This document shows positions 17,447 through 26,304 of a DNA stretch of 64,000 nucleotides, in pieces. Under the pieces are notes generated by a model that did no database searches, had not been told where the DNA came from, and saw only the letters and a list, made by a program, of their open reading frames with translations. The stretch is from Thalassotalea_A litorea (GTDB lineage: Bacteria > Pseudomonadota > Gammaproteobacteria > Enterobacterales > Alteromonadaceae): the NCBI RefSeq assembly GCF_043642205.1, contig NZ_JBHZSG010000001.1, positions 1-64,000 on the forward strand, in the 5' to 3' direction. Made by a program: the position numbers and the translations under genes. The stretch's first letter is position 1, and every line of letters begins with the position of its first letter.

Positions 17447-18220
17447 TTAGTCTAGGGGTTGCGCACAAACGACTTTGACTTGATGCGCTTCTATCTGTTG
17501 TTTTAATGGTTTACTTAATTGGGAGTCGGTGATTAGCGTATCGACCGAGCTCCAGGGCAGTTCCTGATTTGGGATCCTGCGCCCGATTTTTTCCGATTCC
17601 ACTACCACGATGACTTCACGGGCGACTTCAGACATTACCTGGCTCAGCCCGATTAACTCGTTAAAGGTTGTGGTGCCGCGGTCTAAATCTATGCCATCGG
17701 CACCGATAAACAGCTGGTCGAAATCGTAAGATCGTAATACCAGTTCCGCGACTTTTCCCTGAAACGCTTCCGATCTGGCATCCCAGGTTCCTCCGGTCAT
17801 CAATAAAGTTGGTTCATTTTCCAGCTCATGAATTTGATTGGCGATAGACAGTGAATTTGTCATCACCACCAGACCATGCTTGTGACGCAGTTCGGGAACG
17901 ATCGCCGCAGTTGTCCGGCCACTGTCAATAATAATGCGGTTATGGTCTTTGACATGGCGAGCCGCTTCACGGGCAATAGAAAGCTTTCGTTTCGAAACTT
18001 GTTCGTTGTTTTCAGCCTGGATGATTTCCTGAGGAAGAGGGACTGCGCCACCGTATCTACGTAGCAAAAGGCCGCTATTTTCCAAAGCGGCCAAATCTTT
18101 TCGTATGGTTACTTCTGAGGTTTGGAACTGAATGGCCAATTGATCGACACTGACTTCGCCCTGCTGCGCTAAATGGCTTAAAATTACATGGCGGCGTTGT
18201 TGAGTATTGCGTTTCGACAT
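17447..18220 (-). CDS. DeoR family transcriptional regulator upstream of glmS
   Basis: A 257-aa sugar-phosphate-responsive regulator. The N-terminal winged helix reads RRHVILSHLAQQGEVSVDQL then QTSEVTIRKDLAALENSG with the DeoR signature. The C-terminal DeoRC sensor domain contains IIDSGRTTAAI and FIGADGIDLDRGTTTFNE. I chose the ATG at 18220 because the protein then begins MSKRNTQQRR like the family; the open frame upstream is AT-rich and carries operator-like repeats instead. Its position directly before glmS suggests that it controls amino-sugar synthesis, probably sensing a phosphorylated amino sugar, and that it represses itself. Confidence 0.9.
   Translation of the reverse strand: MSKRNTQQRRHVILSHLAQQGEVSVDQLAIQFQTSEVTIRKDLAALENSGLLLRRYGGAVPLPQEIIQAENNEQVSKRKLSIAREAARHVKDHNRIIIDSGRTTAAIVPELRHKHGLVVMTNSLSIANQIHELENEPTLLMTGGTWDARSEAFQGKVAELVLRSYDFDQLFIGADGIDLDRGTTTFNELIGLSQVMSEVAREVIVVVESEKIGRRIPNQELPWSSVDTLITDSQLSKPLKQQIEAHQVKVVCAQPLD
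17985..17997. promoter_or_regulatory. Intragenic copy of the DeoR-type operator motif
   Basis: TTTCGTTTCGAAA occurs here inside the DeoR coding sequence and again, identical over 13 bases, in its promoter at 18245-18257. It could be a second binding site for looping or roadblock repression; it could also be chance, since it encodes ordinary residues. Confidence 0.4.
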
Positions 18221-18223
18221 AAG

Positions 18224-18257
18224 TTTCGAATGTGTTCTTTTAAGTTTCGTTTCGAAA
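18224..18257. promoter_or_regulatory. TTTCG/CGAAA operator cluster of the DeoR regulator
   Basis: Directly upstream of the DeoR start codon are TTTCGAA (18224-18230) and TTTCGTTTCGAAA (18245-18257). Repeated TTTCG/CGAAA units are the usual binding sites of GlpR/AgaR-type DeoR proteins, so this is a probable autoregulatory operator. Confidence 0.6.
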
Positions 18258-18403
18258 GTTATAATTAAAGCAAAAGATTGTGATAAAAGCAAAATTCAAA
18301 CCGTAATAAATCGTAACTGCGTTCGACGATTATCGCTTGTTTGTGCGGTTTGTTTGGTTTGTCGGGTTTTAGATATGGCTTGAAAATGCTACATTACGCA
18401 ATA

Positions 18404-18415
18404 TTGTATATACAA
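18404..18415. promoter_or_regulatory. HutC-like operator before hutG-hutF
   Basis: TTGTATATACAA is a perfect 12-bp palindrome about 70 bases upstream of hutG. It has the form of the HutC (GntR-family) boxes known for histidine-utilisation genes, which respond to urocanate. No hutC gene is in the window. Confidence 0.65.
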
Positions 18416-18483
18416 CTTTGACCGCAGCATAAACGTTTAATTTTATGGCTGATAAGGTCTTTACCAGGTATTCGAAAAATCCT

Positions 18484-19347
18484 ATGACGCAATCTATTTT
18501 TCAGTTACAACAAGGCAGCCAACCGCTGCTGATATCTATGCCTCACAATGGCATAGAAATTCCCGATGATATTCGACAAACCATGACTGCCGCAGGCTTG
18601 AATGTTGCCGATACTGACTGGGATCTGGATAGATTATATGCGTTTGCAAAAGCGCTGGGTGCTTATGTAATTGTGCCTACTTATAGTCGTTACGTGATTG
18701 ACTTGAATCGCTCCCCCGATGGCGCGAACTTATATCCAGGTGCAGACAGCACCGAACTGTGTCCGACCACAAATTTTCAGCGCCAGCCTCTGTACAAAAC
18801 CGATATGCAACCAAGCGAAGCAGAAATTAGGCGTCGCGTTGCCACATTCTGGCAGCCTTATCATCAGGCGGTGGCTGATACATTAGCCGAGATCCAAAAA
18901 ATTCATGGTAAAGCCTTGTTGTTGGAAGCCCATTCCATCTGCTCTGAGGTTCCACGCTTTTTTGACGGTCAGCTGCCTGATTTTAATTTTGGAACCAACC
19001 AGGGTAAAAGCTGTAGTCAGGCGCTGCATCAACAACTGGAACGCATGGATTTTTCACCTTATTCTCAGGTTATCGATGGTCGCTTTAAAGGCGGTTACAT
19101 AACTCGCGCATACGCGAATTTGGATAAACACATTGAGACGGTGCAGTTGGAGTTATCACAAAGAACCTATATGAATGAAGCGTTAGATGGCGACACCGTG
19201 CAGGTCAGCACCTACAATGAAACCAAAGCTCAACAGGTGATTCCGCAGTTGCGGATGATGGTACAAAGCTTTCTGGATTATATGTCTGATAACCATCATT
19301 CTCACCGTAGCAATTCTAACTGTTCTTCGTCTGGAGTTTCGCAGTAA
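18484..19347 (+). CDS. hutG: N-formylglutamate deformylase
   Basis: Hydrolyses N-formylglutamate to glutamate and formate, the last step of the five-step histidine degradation route. The 287-aa protein shows the family start PLLISMPHNGIEIPDDI, then DTDWDLDRLY, RYVIDLNRSPDG, LLEAHSICSEVPRFFDG and FKGGYITR. I chose the ATG at 18484 because MTQSIFQLQQGSQPLLISMPH aligns with the usual N-terminus. An in-frame ATG at 18445 is possible, and neither has a strong ribosome binding site. Its stop codon overlaps the hutF start (TAATG), so the two are coupled. hutH, hutU, hutI and hutC are not in the window. Confidence 0.94.
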   Translation: MTQSIFQLQQGSQPLLISMPHNGIEIPDDIRQTMTAAGLNVADTDWDLDRLYAFAKALGAYVIVPTYSRYVIDLNRSPDGANLYPGADSTELCPTTNFQRQPLYKTDMQPSEAEIRRRVATFWQPYHQAVADTLAEIQKIHGKALLLEAHSICSEVPRFFDGQLPDFNFGTNQGKSCSQALHQQLERMDFSPYSQVIDGRFKGGYITRAYANLDKHIETVQLELSQRTYMNEALDGDTVQVSTYNETKAQQVIPQLRMMVQSFLDYMSDNHHSHRSNSNCSSSGVSQ

Positions 19348-20735
19348 TGACACAACCTTGTTCACACGCGTTATTTGCGCGGGATGTTCTTATTGGTACC
19401 CGTTGGCACCAAAATCAAACCTTAATGATTGAAAATGGCGTAATCGCTGAGATTATTGCTGGCAAGGTTGATCACGCGGAAGAAGCGCAGGGACCCGTTA
19501 TCCCTGGCATGGTTAATTGCCATTCGCATGCGTTTCAACGTGGTTTTGCTGGCTTTTCTGAGCAGGGGAGTGAAGGGCAGGACAGCTTTTGGACTTGGCG
19601 TAAGATCATGTACAAATTTGTCGATCATATCAGTCCAGAGCAAGCGAGGGTTATTGCCAGACAGTTGTACATTGAGATGCTTAAAGCCGGCTATACCCGC
19701 GTCGCTGAGTTTCATTATCTTCATCATGACCCTGAAGGTAATTGCTATCCGCAGTTGAGTACCATGGCCAGAGCAATATTTCAGGCGGCAGGCGATGCTG
19801 GAATTGGCATTACCCTATTGCCAGTGCTTTATCGGTTTAGCGGCTTTGGTCCTTTGCCGCCAACCCATGGACAGCGTCGTTTTATTAATAGTGTTGAGCA
19901 GTTCAATCAGTTAGTCAGTGACTGTTTTGATTACGCCAAATCGATAGAAAATGCCAACGTCGGTATTGCTCCCCATTCATTGCGTGCGGTTGATTTAGAA
20001 TCGCTACATGACGTGGTAAATCATGTTAAACGTCTTGATGCTCAAGCGCCGATTCATATTCATATTGCCGAGCAAATGCAGGAAGTGGATGACTGCTTGG
20101 CGCATTATCAAAAACGCCCGGTGCAATGGTTATTGGATAATATCGACGTGGATAAGCATTGGTGCCTGATCCATGCTACTCATATTGATGAACAGGAACT
20201 AAAAGGGATTGCCAAATGTGGTGCCATTGCTGGGATTTGCCCTACCACCGAGGCGAATCTTGGCGATGGAATTTTCCCTACCGCAGATTTTTTACAAGCC
20301 GGTGGGCAATTGGCTATTGGTTCTGACAGTCATATCAGTGTCAGTGCGACGGAAGAATTGAAATTACTGGAATACGCACAGCGCCTACAAAAGCAACAGC
20401 GAGCCGTATTGGCTAATGCTCAGACCGCATCTGTTGGCCTTAATTTATGGCAGCACAGCAGCCAGGGTGGCGCGCTGGCGACATCCAGCAATACCGGTGA
20501 AATAGCTGTAGGTCGACAAGCGGATTTATTAGTTCTTGATCAGGATAAAATGCGTCTGTACGCTGGCGGTGCCGACTATCGTATGGACAGCTTTATCTTT
20601 GCCAATGCCAGTAATGCGGTGCGCGATGTGATGGTGAATGGACGGTGGGTGATTCATGAGTATCAGCACCGCGAGCAACAGCAAAGTGCAGATGACTTTG
20701 CCAGAGTACTAGCGCATTTATCTTCGGAGAACTGA
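19347..20735 (+). CDS. hutF: Formimidoylglutamate deiminase
   Basis: Converts N-formimidoyl-glutamate to N-formylglutamate and ammonia, feeding HutG. The 462-aa amidohydrolase has the zinc-binding NCHSHAFQRGFAG near residue 58, HIHIAEQMQEV near 236, LIHATHIDEQE near 273 and the catalytic-metal Asp in AIGSDSHISVSATEELKLLEY. The presence of HutF with a deformylase HutG shows the longer, formate-releasing histidine pathway, not the single-step formiminoglutamase. The start overlaps the hutG stop codon, and fdhD follows in the same direction. Confidence 0.96.
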   Translation: MTQPCSHALFARDVLIGTRWHQNQTLMIENGVIAEIIAGKVDHAEEAQGPVIPGMVNCHSHAFQRGFAGFSEQGSEGQDSFWTWRKIMYKFVDHISPEQARVIARQLYIEMLKAGYTRVAEFHYLHHDPEGNCYPQLSTMARAIFQAAGDAGIGITLLPVLYRFSGFGPLPPTHGQRRFINSVEQFNQLVSDCFDYAKSIENANVGIAPHSLRAVDLESLHDVVNHVKRLDAQAPIHIHIAEQMQEVDDCLAHYQKRPVQWLLDNIDVDKHWCLIHATHIDEQELKGIAKCGAIAGICPTTEANLGDGIFPTADFLQAGGQLAIGSDSHISVSATEELKLLEYAQRLQKQQRAVLANAQTASVGLNLWQHSSQGGALATSSNTGEIAVGRQADLLVLDQDKMRLYAGGADYRMDSFIFANASNAVRDVMVNGRWVIHEYQHREQQQSADDFARVLAHLSSEN

Positions 20736-20803
20736 TTATCAGCATCAAGCAGACACAACCCCCGAACCTCCAAAGCGATAGTAACGATCGCCGTTGTGGC
20801 ACG

Positions 20804-21592
20804 TTGTCCGCGTACGTTAGTGTCCGTCATTCAAGTGAAAGTGGGGAACGTATCATAGAGGATTGTTTGGTTGAAGAGCTGCCTGTCGCCATTGTTTATA
20901 ATGGCTTAACCCATGCTGTGATGATGCTAACCCCGGTGGAATTAGAATATTTTGCCTTGGGCTTTTCATTAACGGAAGGCATTATCGACTCGACTAGCGA
21001 TGTGTTTGGTATTGAAACGGTTGTTCAGGAAAACGGCCTGGAATTGCAGCTGGATATCAACTCAAGACAGTTTAATCGCTTAAAGCAGCGGCGTCGTATG
21101 CTTAAAGGGGGGAGTGGCTGCGGCTTATGCGGCAAAGAATCCCTGGATTTGATTGCGCCGAATAAAGACCCACTACCTTATAGTGAAATGCCGAGCTCTT
21201 TACGAATTCTTGCATCGTTACAATGCTTTTCTGATGCCCAGGTACTCAATCAACAATGTGGCAGTGTCCATGCTTGTGGTTTTTTTGATAAGGACGGTAA
21301 CCTAATCCACATCAGTGAAGATGTCGGCCGACATAATGCGTTGGACAAGCTTATTGGATATCTTAGCAAGCATAACATTCATCGTGAGCAAGGCTTTGTT
21401 CTTGCCTCAAGTCGAGCCAGCTTTGAAATGGTGCAAAAGTGTCAACTATTTGGGATTGCCACCCTGGTCACGGTTTCCGCAGCAACCAGCATGGCGGTGG
21501 CATTGGCACAAAAAAGTAATATGAATCTGGTAGGCTTTGCCCGAGACGGGCGGAACGTTGTTTATCATAAATCAGAAACAAGACAGATATAA
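20804..21592 (+). CDS. fdhD: Formate dehydrogenase sulfurtransferase FdhD
   Basis: Transfers sulfur to the molybdopterin cofactor of formate dehydrogenase, which is inactive without it. The 262-aa protein contains ELPVAIVYNGLTHAVMM, DLEYFALGFSL-like ELEYFALGFSLTEGIIDS, the sulfur-carrying CGLC pair in GGSGCGLCGKE, and ISEDVGRHNALDKLIG. No ATG exists in frame between the hutF stop and the conserved core. The TTG at 20804 is the first ordinary alternative codon, but the true start could lie further upstream, because the frame is open back to the hutF stop. It follows hutG-hutF closely, which fits HutG releasing formate. Confidence 0.93.
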   Translation: MSAYVSVRHSSESGERIIEDCLVEELPVAIVYNGLTHAVMMLTPVELEYFALGFSLTEGIIDSTSDVFGIETVVQENGLELQLDINSRQFNRLKQRRRMLKGGSGCGLCGKESLDLIAPNKDPLPYSEMPSSLRILASLQCFSDAQVLNQQCGSVHACGFFDKDGNLIHISEDVGRHNALDKLIGYLSKHNIHREQGFVLASSRASFEMVQKCQLFGIATLVTVSAATSMAVALAQKSNMNLVGFARDGRNVVYHKSETRQI

Positions 21593-21606
21593 CCTGCCTG
21601 AGATTT

Positions 21607-21960
21607 TTAGTACAGGCGGTGCTGTTCGATATTTGAACACAGGTTCAGTTGCAAGTTTTTACTTAACCGGCGGTTGTGTTTACCAGTACTACAATATTCA
21701 TTGTAATAATTCCTGATATTGTCGCGAGACTCTGTTAGCTGTTCAATATACGCGCGCTCATTTTTGCTCGCTTTCCTCAAATCGCCAGCCATAACACTAA
21801 GTAATTTTGACGGGCTAACACGGGCTTTCGTATCCATAACATCATTAAATTTGTTATCTATCGCAGTTTTTTGTTCCTCCCACCAGGCGTTTAACTGTGG
21901 TGACGGGTAATAGTGAAGGTACACTGCAGCTGCAACGATCAATATCAGTATTTTTTTCAT
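21607..21960 (-). CDS. Small membrane-anchored protein, function unknown
   Basis: A 117-aa protein with one N-terminal hydrophobic segment (ILILIVAAAVYLHYY) and a charged, probably helical remainder with two cysteines near the C-terminus (EYCSTG and LNLCSN). I do not recognise a family. It reads opposite to fdhD and ccoG and has its own short promoter region. The coherent signal-anchor and the well-defined start make it likely a real gene, most likely facing the periplasm. Confidence 0.55.
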   Translation of the reverse strand: MKKILILIVAAAVYLHYYPSPQLNAWWEEQKTAIDNKFNDVMDTKARVSPSKLLSVMAGDLRKASKNERAYIEQLTESRDNIRNYYNEYCSTGKHNRRLSKNLQLNLCSNIEQHRLY

Positions 21961-22109
21961 AACAGGACCCGATAATTATTATTGGCCCCATGATACCTAA
22001 TTTTGTTTGAAAAAAGCCATAAAACTTGTGTTAAATCATACTATGGTTTGGCTCTTAAGGTATAATTTAACAAATTAATGACATAGTCCCAGGGTGAGAT
22101 TGTCGTCTG

Positions 22110-23555
22110 ATGGAAGAAAATAACTCTAAATCCGTGCCGATCAAAACGATACCGGTAAAAGAAATCAAGGTTCACCGTCCCCGCAATGCTGAAGTCGAGC
22201 AATATAAACCTCGCGATCAAATTTACGTTCGAAAAGTAAGTGGTTACTTTCAACAGGTCCGCCAGAAAATGAATTTTTTCTTTCTGGCGCTGTTTGCGGT
22301 TTTACCCTGGCTCCAGTTTAATGGCCAACAGGCGATTTTATTTGATATCGGTGAACAGCGGTTTAATCTCTGGGGATTAACCCTGTGGCCTCAGGATCTG
22401 ACCCTACTGGCCTGGTTATTCATTATTGGCGCTTTCCTACTGTTTTTTGTGACTACGTTCTTGGGAAGGGTATGGTGCGGTTATTTGTGCCCGCAAACGG
22501 TCTGGACGTTTATTTTTATCTGGTTTGAAGAACGGTTTGAAGGAACCGCTAATCAGCGTAAAAAACTGGATCAGCAACCCATGTCGCTTAATAAATTTTG
22601 GCGCAAAGCGGCAAAACATGCCTGCTGGATTGCCTTCGCATTGTTGACGGCGATTACCTTTGTTGGTTACTTCACTCCGATGCGTGAACTTGTACTCGAC
22701 TTTTTTACTTTCAATGCCAGTGTTATGGCGACGGCCTGCATTGTGTTTTTCACGTTTGCGACCTACGGCAATGCGGGTTGGATGCGTGAGATTATGTGCT
22801 TGCATATGTGCCCTTATGCAAGATTTCAATCGGCCATGTTCGACAAAGATACACTTACCGTGTCTTATGATACTAACCGTGGTGAAACACGTGGCCCGCG
22901 TTCACGAAAAGCCAACCCTGAAGAGCTGGGGCTTGGTGATTGCATCGATTGTAATTTGTGTGTGCAGGTTTGCCCGACCGGCATAGATATCCGTAATGGC
23001 TTGCAATATGAGTGCATCAATTGTGGTGCCTGTGCCGATGCCTGTGATGGTGTTATGGATAAAATGGGTTATGACAAAGGTCTGATCCGCTATACCACCG
23101 AACATGAACTGACAGGCAAAAAGGTACATATACTGCGCCCGAAACTATTTATGTACGCGACGATTTTATTGGTGATGACCGGATTTTTTGTGGGAGATTT
23201 AGCGACTCGAGTGCCGCTGCAACTGGATATTATTCGGGATCGCAATGCTTTATCCCGGGAAACCAATGAAGGGTTGATTGAAAATGTTTATACCCTCAAG
23301 GTGTTGAATAAGTCGCAAATTGACAGTGTTTACAAAATATCGATAGAAGGTCTGGACCATACTCAGTGGCAAGGAAAGAAAAAAATCAGGGTAAAAGCGG
23401 CGCAGTTAGAAACGGTCACCGTCAGTATCGCCGTTGACCCATACGAACTAAAGGAATACATGACAGATATTTCATTTGTGGTTCAGCAAATCGAGCCAAA
23501 GGACAATGATGTCATTATTAAGCAATCGAGCAAATTTTTTAATCGTCGGCCGTAA
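22110..23555 (+). CDS. ccoG: Cytochrome c oxidase accessory protein CcoG (FixG/RdxA)
   Basis: Membrane iron-sulfur protein needed to reduce copper for assembly of cbb3-type cytochrome oxidase. The 481-aa protein has an N-terminal hydrophobic bundle (FFFLALFAVLPWLQF, LTLLAWLFIIGAFLLFFV) with GRVWCGYLCPQTVW. Two ferredoxin-like 4Fe-4S motifs follow: CIDCNLCVQVCPTG from about residue 278 and CINCGACADACDGVM from about 302. Then come another membrane segment and a C-terminal Ig-like periplasmic domain. It stands alone here; the ccoNOPQ structural genes are not in the window. Confidence 0.96.
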   Translation: MEENNSKSVPIKTIPVKEIKVHRPRNAEVEQYKPRDQIYVRKVSGYFQQVRQKMNFFFLALFAVLPWLQFNGQQAILFDIGEQRFNLWGLTLWPQDLTLLAWLFIIGAFLLFFVTTFLGRVWCGYLCPQTVWTFIFIWFEERFEGTANQRKKLDQQPMSLNKFWRKAAKHACWIAFALLTAITFVGYFTPMRELVLDFFTFNASVMATACIVFFTFATYGNAGWMREIMCLHMCPYARFQSAMFDKDTLTVSYDTNRGETRGPRSRKANPEELGLGDCIDCNLCVQVCPTGIDIRNGLQYECINCGACADACDGVMDKMGYDKGLIRYTTEHELTGKKVHILRPKLFMYATILLVMTGFFVGDLATRVPLQLDIIRDRNALSRETNEGLIENVYTLKVLNKSQIDSVYKISIEGLDHTQWQGKKKIRVKAAQLETVTVSIAVDPYELKEYMTDISFVVQQIEPKDNDVIIKQSSKFFNRRP

Positions 23556-23650
23556 AGGCGATAAAGACGTTAACGCCAAAGAAAATACATCCTAGGGGAT
23601 TGGTTCGATACAGGTTACAATTTCGTTCTATTGTTTAAACTGGGTTTGCT

Positions 23651-24625
23651 ATGACAGATTTTAATTTTTCATCGTTGTCACCTGAAACCATTATTGATGG
23701 TCTGGAGAGTGCCGGGTTTCAGGTCGATAGTGGTCTGTTGGCCTTAAATAGCTATGAAAATCGGGTATACCAGTTTCACGATGAAGAGCGTCGTAAATTT
23801 GTCTGCAAGTTTTATCGCCCAGGCCGTTGGCAGTTGCAGCAAATTCAGGAAGAACACGATTTTTCTTTCCAGTTGGACGAGCAAGAACTGCCGATTGTGG
23901 CACCTTTAAAGCGTGATGGGATCAGCATTTTTCATCATAATGGCTTTCATTTTGCGGTATTCCCCTGTCGCGGTGGTCGAATCTTTGAAGTTGATAATCT
24001 CGAGCAACTAGAGTGGATGGGGCGTTTTGTCGGCCGTATACATGCGGTCTCCTCTCAGCAAGATTTTAAGCATCGCCCAACCGTTTCCATTCAGGAAAGT
24101 TTGCTCGATGCCAGACAGGTATTGCAGGATTGTCAGATGCTACCGCTGGGGTTGCAAACGCCATTTTACACCATACTGGATCAGGTCATTGAGTTGGCAA
24201 GCGCTCGTTATGCGCCTAACCGTCAAATACGACTTCATGGCGATTGTCACGCCGGCAATATCCTTTGGACCGATGATGGCCCACATTTTGTTGATCTCGA
24301 TGATTGCAAAACCGGACCGGCAATCCAGGATCTTTGGATGATGCTCAGCGGTGACAGACAGCAGCAAATGTTACAAATGGATACATTATTAATGGGTTAT
24401 GAAGAATTCTTTTCATTTGATAGTAGTGAGCTGTCACTGATAGAATCGCTTAGAACCATGAGAGTAGTGCATTATATGGCATGGCTTGCCAGAAGGTGGC
24501 AAGACCCGGCTTTTCCCCGTAATTTCCCCTGGTTTAATACCGAGAAATATTGGGAACAACAAATACTTGCATTAAAAGAACAGGTGGCCACTTTACAAGA
24601 ACCGCCCTTGAGTTTAATGCCATAA
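23651..24625 (+). CDS. srkA: Stress response kinase A (YihE/RdoA)
   Basis: Cytoplasmic Ser/Thr protein kinase that protects cells from envelope stress and death signals. The 324-aa protein has an aminoglycoside-phosphotransferase-like fold with LNSYENRVYQF, the catalytic loop IRLHGDCHAGNILW (Asp and Asn) and the metal-binding FVDLDDCKTGPAIQDLWMM. The srkA-dsbA order is the one seen in E. coli, where the kinase gene lies just upstream of dsbA and the two are cotranscribed; the 225-base gap here leaves room for a separate dsbA promoter. Confidence 0.95.
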   Translation: MTDFNFSSLSPETIIDGLESAGFQVDSGLLALNSYENRVYQFHDEERRKFVCKFYRPGRWQLQQIQEEHDFSFQLDEQELPIVAPLKRDGISIFHHNGFHFAVFPCRGGRIFEVDNLEQLEWMGRFVGRIHAVSSQQDFKHRPTVSIQESLLDARQVLQDCQMLPLGLQTPFYTILDQVIELASARYAPNRQIRLHGDCHAGNILWTDDGPHFVDLDDCKTGPAIQDLWMMLSGDRQQQMLQMDTLLMGYEEFFSFDSSELSLIESLRTMRVVHYMAWLARRWQDPAFPRNFPWFNTEKYWEQQILALKEQVATLQEPPLSLMP

Positions 24626-24850
24626 TGGTATATTCATTAGCAATTACGACAGAAAATTGATCATTCAGCGAACAGAAAACCGCACGCCAAGACAAGAATG
24701 CTTTGCTTTGTTGAACATTTTCAAGGTGAAGGTGTCATAAAAACATTCACCTATACGGGAATGTCCGTTAGACATTTGGAATCGATCATAAAACCATCGT
24801 ATTTGGTATCACACAAATTAGAATTAGAAATACGTAAGGAATAGAATTAC

Positions 24851-25486
24851 ATGAAGAAGTTAATCTCTTTATTTTTGATTACCGCACTTGCTGCGTTTAG
24901 TAGTCAGGCCGCGAAGTATGTAGAAGGCAAGCACTACACTAAGGTGAGTGAAACCGCGTCTGCCAAACCGGAAGTGCGCGAGTACTTCTCTTTTTATTGT
25001 CCTCATTGTTTACGCTTTGAACCCTTTATGCAGGACTTAGCGCGCTCATTACCTGAAGGCGTAAGCTTTGAAAAAAATCATGTGGACTTTCTTCGTGCTG
25101 CAAGCGAACAAGTACAGTTCGACATCACTAAAGCGTTAGTGGTTGCTGAGCAACTGCCACAGAAAAATCAGCTAATTGGCGCAATTTTTAATGAAATTCA
25201 AGTACAGCGTCGTCCAATCACTTCGCCAGAAGATATCCGTAAAATCTTTGTGATGAACGGTGTTGAAGGTGAAACGTTTGATAAAATGTTTAAAAGCTTT
25301 GCGGTAAACTCGCAAGCGAAAAAGCAAAAGAAAAATCAAGATGATCTGGTGGCCAAGCGAGCTTTAACGGGCGTGCCAACGATTGTGGTTAACGGTAAGT
25401 ATCGTGTTAATGCCAATGAGCTAGACCGTGCAGATTTCCTGACGGATTATAAAAACATCGTGGTGTATCTAAGCCAGTTAGATTAA
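24851..25486 (+). CDS. dsbA: Thiol:disulfide interchange protein DsbA
   Basis: Periplasmic oxidase that introduces disulfide bonds into exported proteins and is reoxidised by DsbB. The 211-aa protein has a signal peptide cleaved after SSQAA, the active site CPHC at residues 50-53 in EYFSFYCPHCLRF, a helical insertion, and the cis-proline loop GVPTIVVNGKY. AAGGA lies before the ATG. A strong terminator follows. Confidence 0.97.
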   Translation: MKKLISLFLITALAAFSSQAAKYVEGKHYTKVSETASAKPEVREYFSFYCPHCLRFEPFMQDLARSLPEGVSFEKNHVDFLRAASEQVQFDITKALVVAEQLPQKNQLIGAIFNEIQVQRRPITSPEDIRKIFVMNGVEGETFDKMFKSFAVNSQAKKQKKNQDDLVAKRALTGVPTIVVNGKYRVNANELDRADFLTDYKNIVVYLSQLD

Positions 25487-25505
25487 TAATTAGATTATAG
25501 TTTTT

Positions 25506-25529
25506 AAAAGGCGCTTTTAGCGCCTTTTT
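25506..25529 (+). terminator. Rho-independent terminator after dsbA
   Basis: A perfect 9-bp stem (AAAAGGCGC at 25506-25514, GCGCCTTTT at 25520-25528) with a 5-base loop and a following T run, 20 bases after the dsbA stop codon. Confidence 0.93.
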
Positions 25530-25620
25530 CTTTGTCTGATAGTTGGCCTTTAACGCGAATAATTTGCCGAGCAATGTTCTCTGGTGTCAGGTCAGTGTGA
25601 TAACTGAGGGGGGACGGGCC

Positions 25621-26304
25621 CTATTGTTTGGATTTCAGTGACCAGGCAATCACCACGGCGATACAGGCGAGCACAACACTTACGCTAAACTGTGCACTCG
25701 ATTGCATTTTAATCCCACTTCCCATCAACGCAAAAATACTCATCTGGGGAATATAACCAAGATAAGAGCCAAGCAAATAGGGCTTTAGCGGCACATGGGC
25801 GGCTCCGGCACACAGGTTAAACAGAAAATTATTTCCCGCAGGGATAAAACGAACCATCAGGGTTTTTCGAAATGTTTGATGCGCCAAAAGCTTGTGAATT
25901 TTATCCACCTGCTGTTGGTATTTGGGCACTAGCAGGTGTCTGAGCCCATATCTGGCGATAACAATCGTGATTAAGCAACCAAGGATGGCTGCAGTCGTTG
26001 CCAGAAATATGCCTGACATGGCACCAAATAAATATCCGGCACTAAATGCACAAATTTGCCTGGGCAAACCAACAGCTGTACCCAGGATCATCAGGAGCAA
26101 AAAGTTTAGGGCCAGATTTTCCGCAAACTGAGTCCTGAATTGCTCCAGAGTGTTGAGGTTAAAATATTGGCTTAGACCCGAATAGTGAATGCCGGCGCTA
26201 ATGAGGATGCCGAGCAGCAAAAAACCTAAGATCAGCTTGATGGTCAGGCGATGACGTAGCCACCACTGTTTTAGTTGTTTTCGATTCAGGACGTGCCGGT
26301 ACAC
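25621..26304 (-). CDS. TVP38/TMEM64 family (VTT domain) inner-membrane protein
   Basis: A 227-aa polytopic protein of the DedA-related VTT superfamily, probably involved in lipid scrambling or membrane homeostasis. It has about six hydrophobic segments and the family signatures GLPRQICAFSAGYLFGAMSG and FRKTLMVRFIPAGNNFLFNLCAGAAHVPLKPYLLGSYLG, where the R-x-x-P-x-x-N pattern is conserved. Its start overlaps the end of the upstream thermonuclease gene by 19 bases, so the two are cotranscribed. Confidence 0.88.
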   Translation of the reverse strand: MYRHVLNRKQLKQWWLRHRLTIKLILGFLLLGILISAGIHYSGLSQYFNLNTLEQFRTQFAENLALNFLLLMILGTAVGLPRQICAFSAGYLFGAMSGIFLATTAAILGCLITIVIARYGLRHLLVPKYQQQVDKIHKLLAHQTFRKTLMVRFIPAGNNFLFNLCAGAAHVPLKPYLLGSYLGYIPQMSIFALMGSGIKMQSSAQFSVSVVLACIAVVIAWSLKSKQ

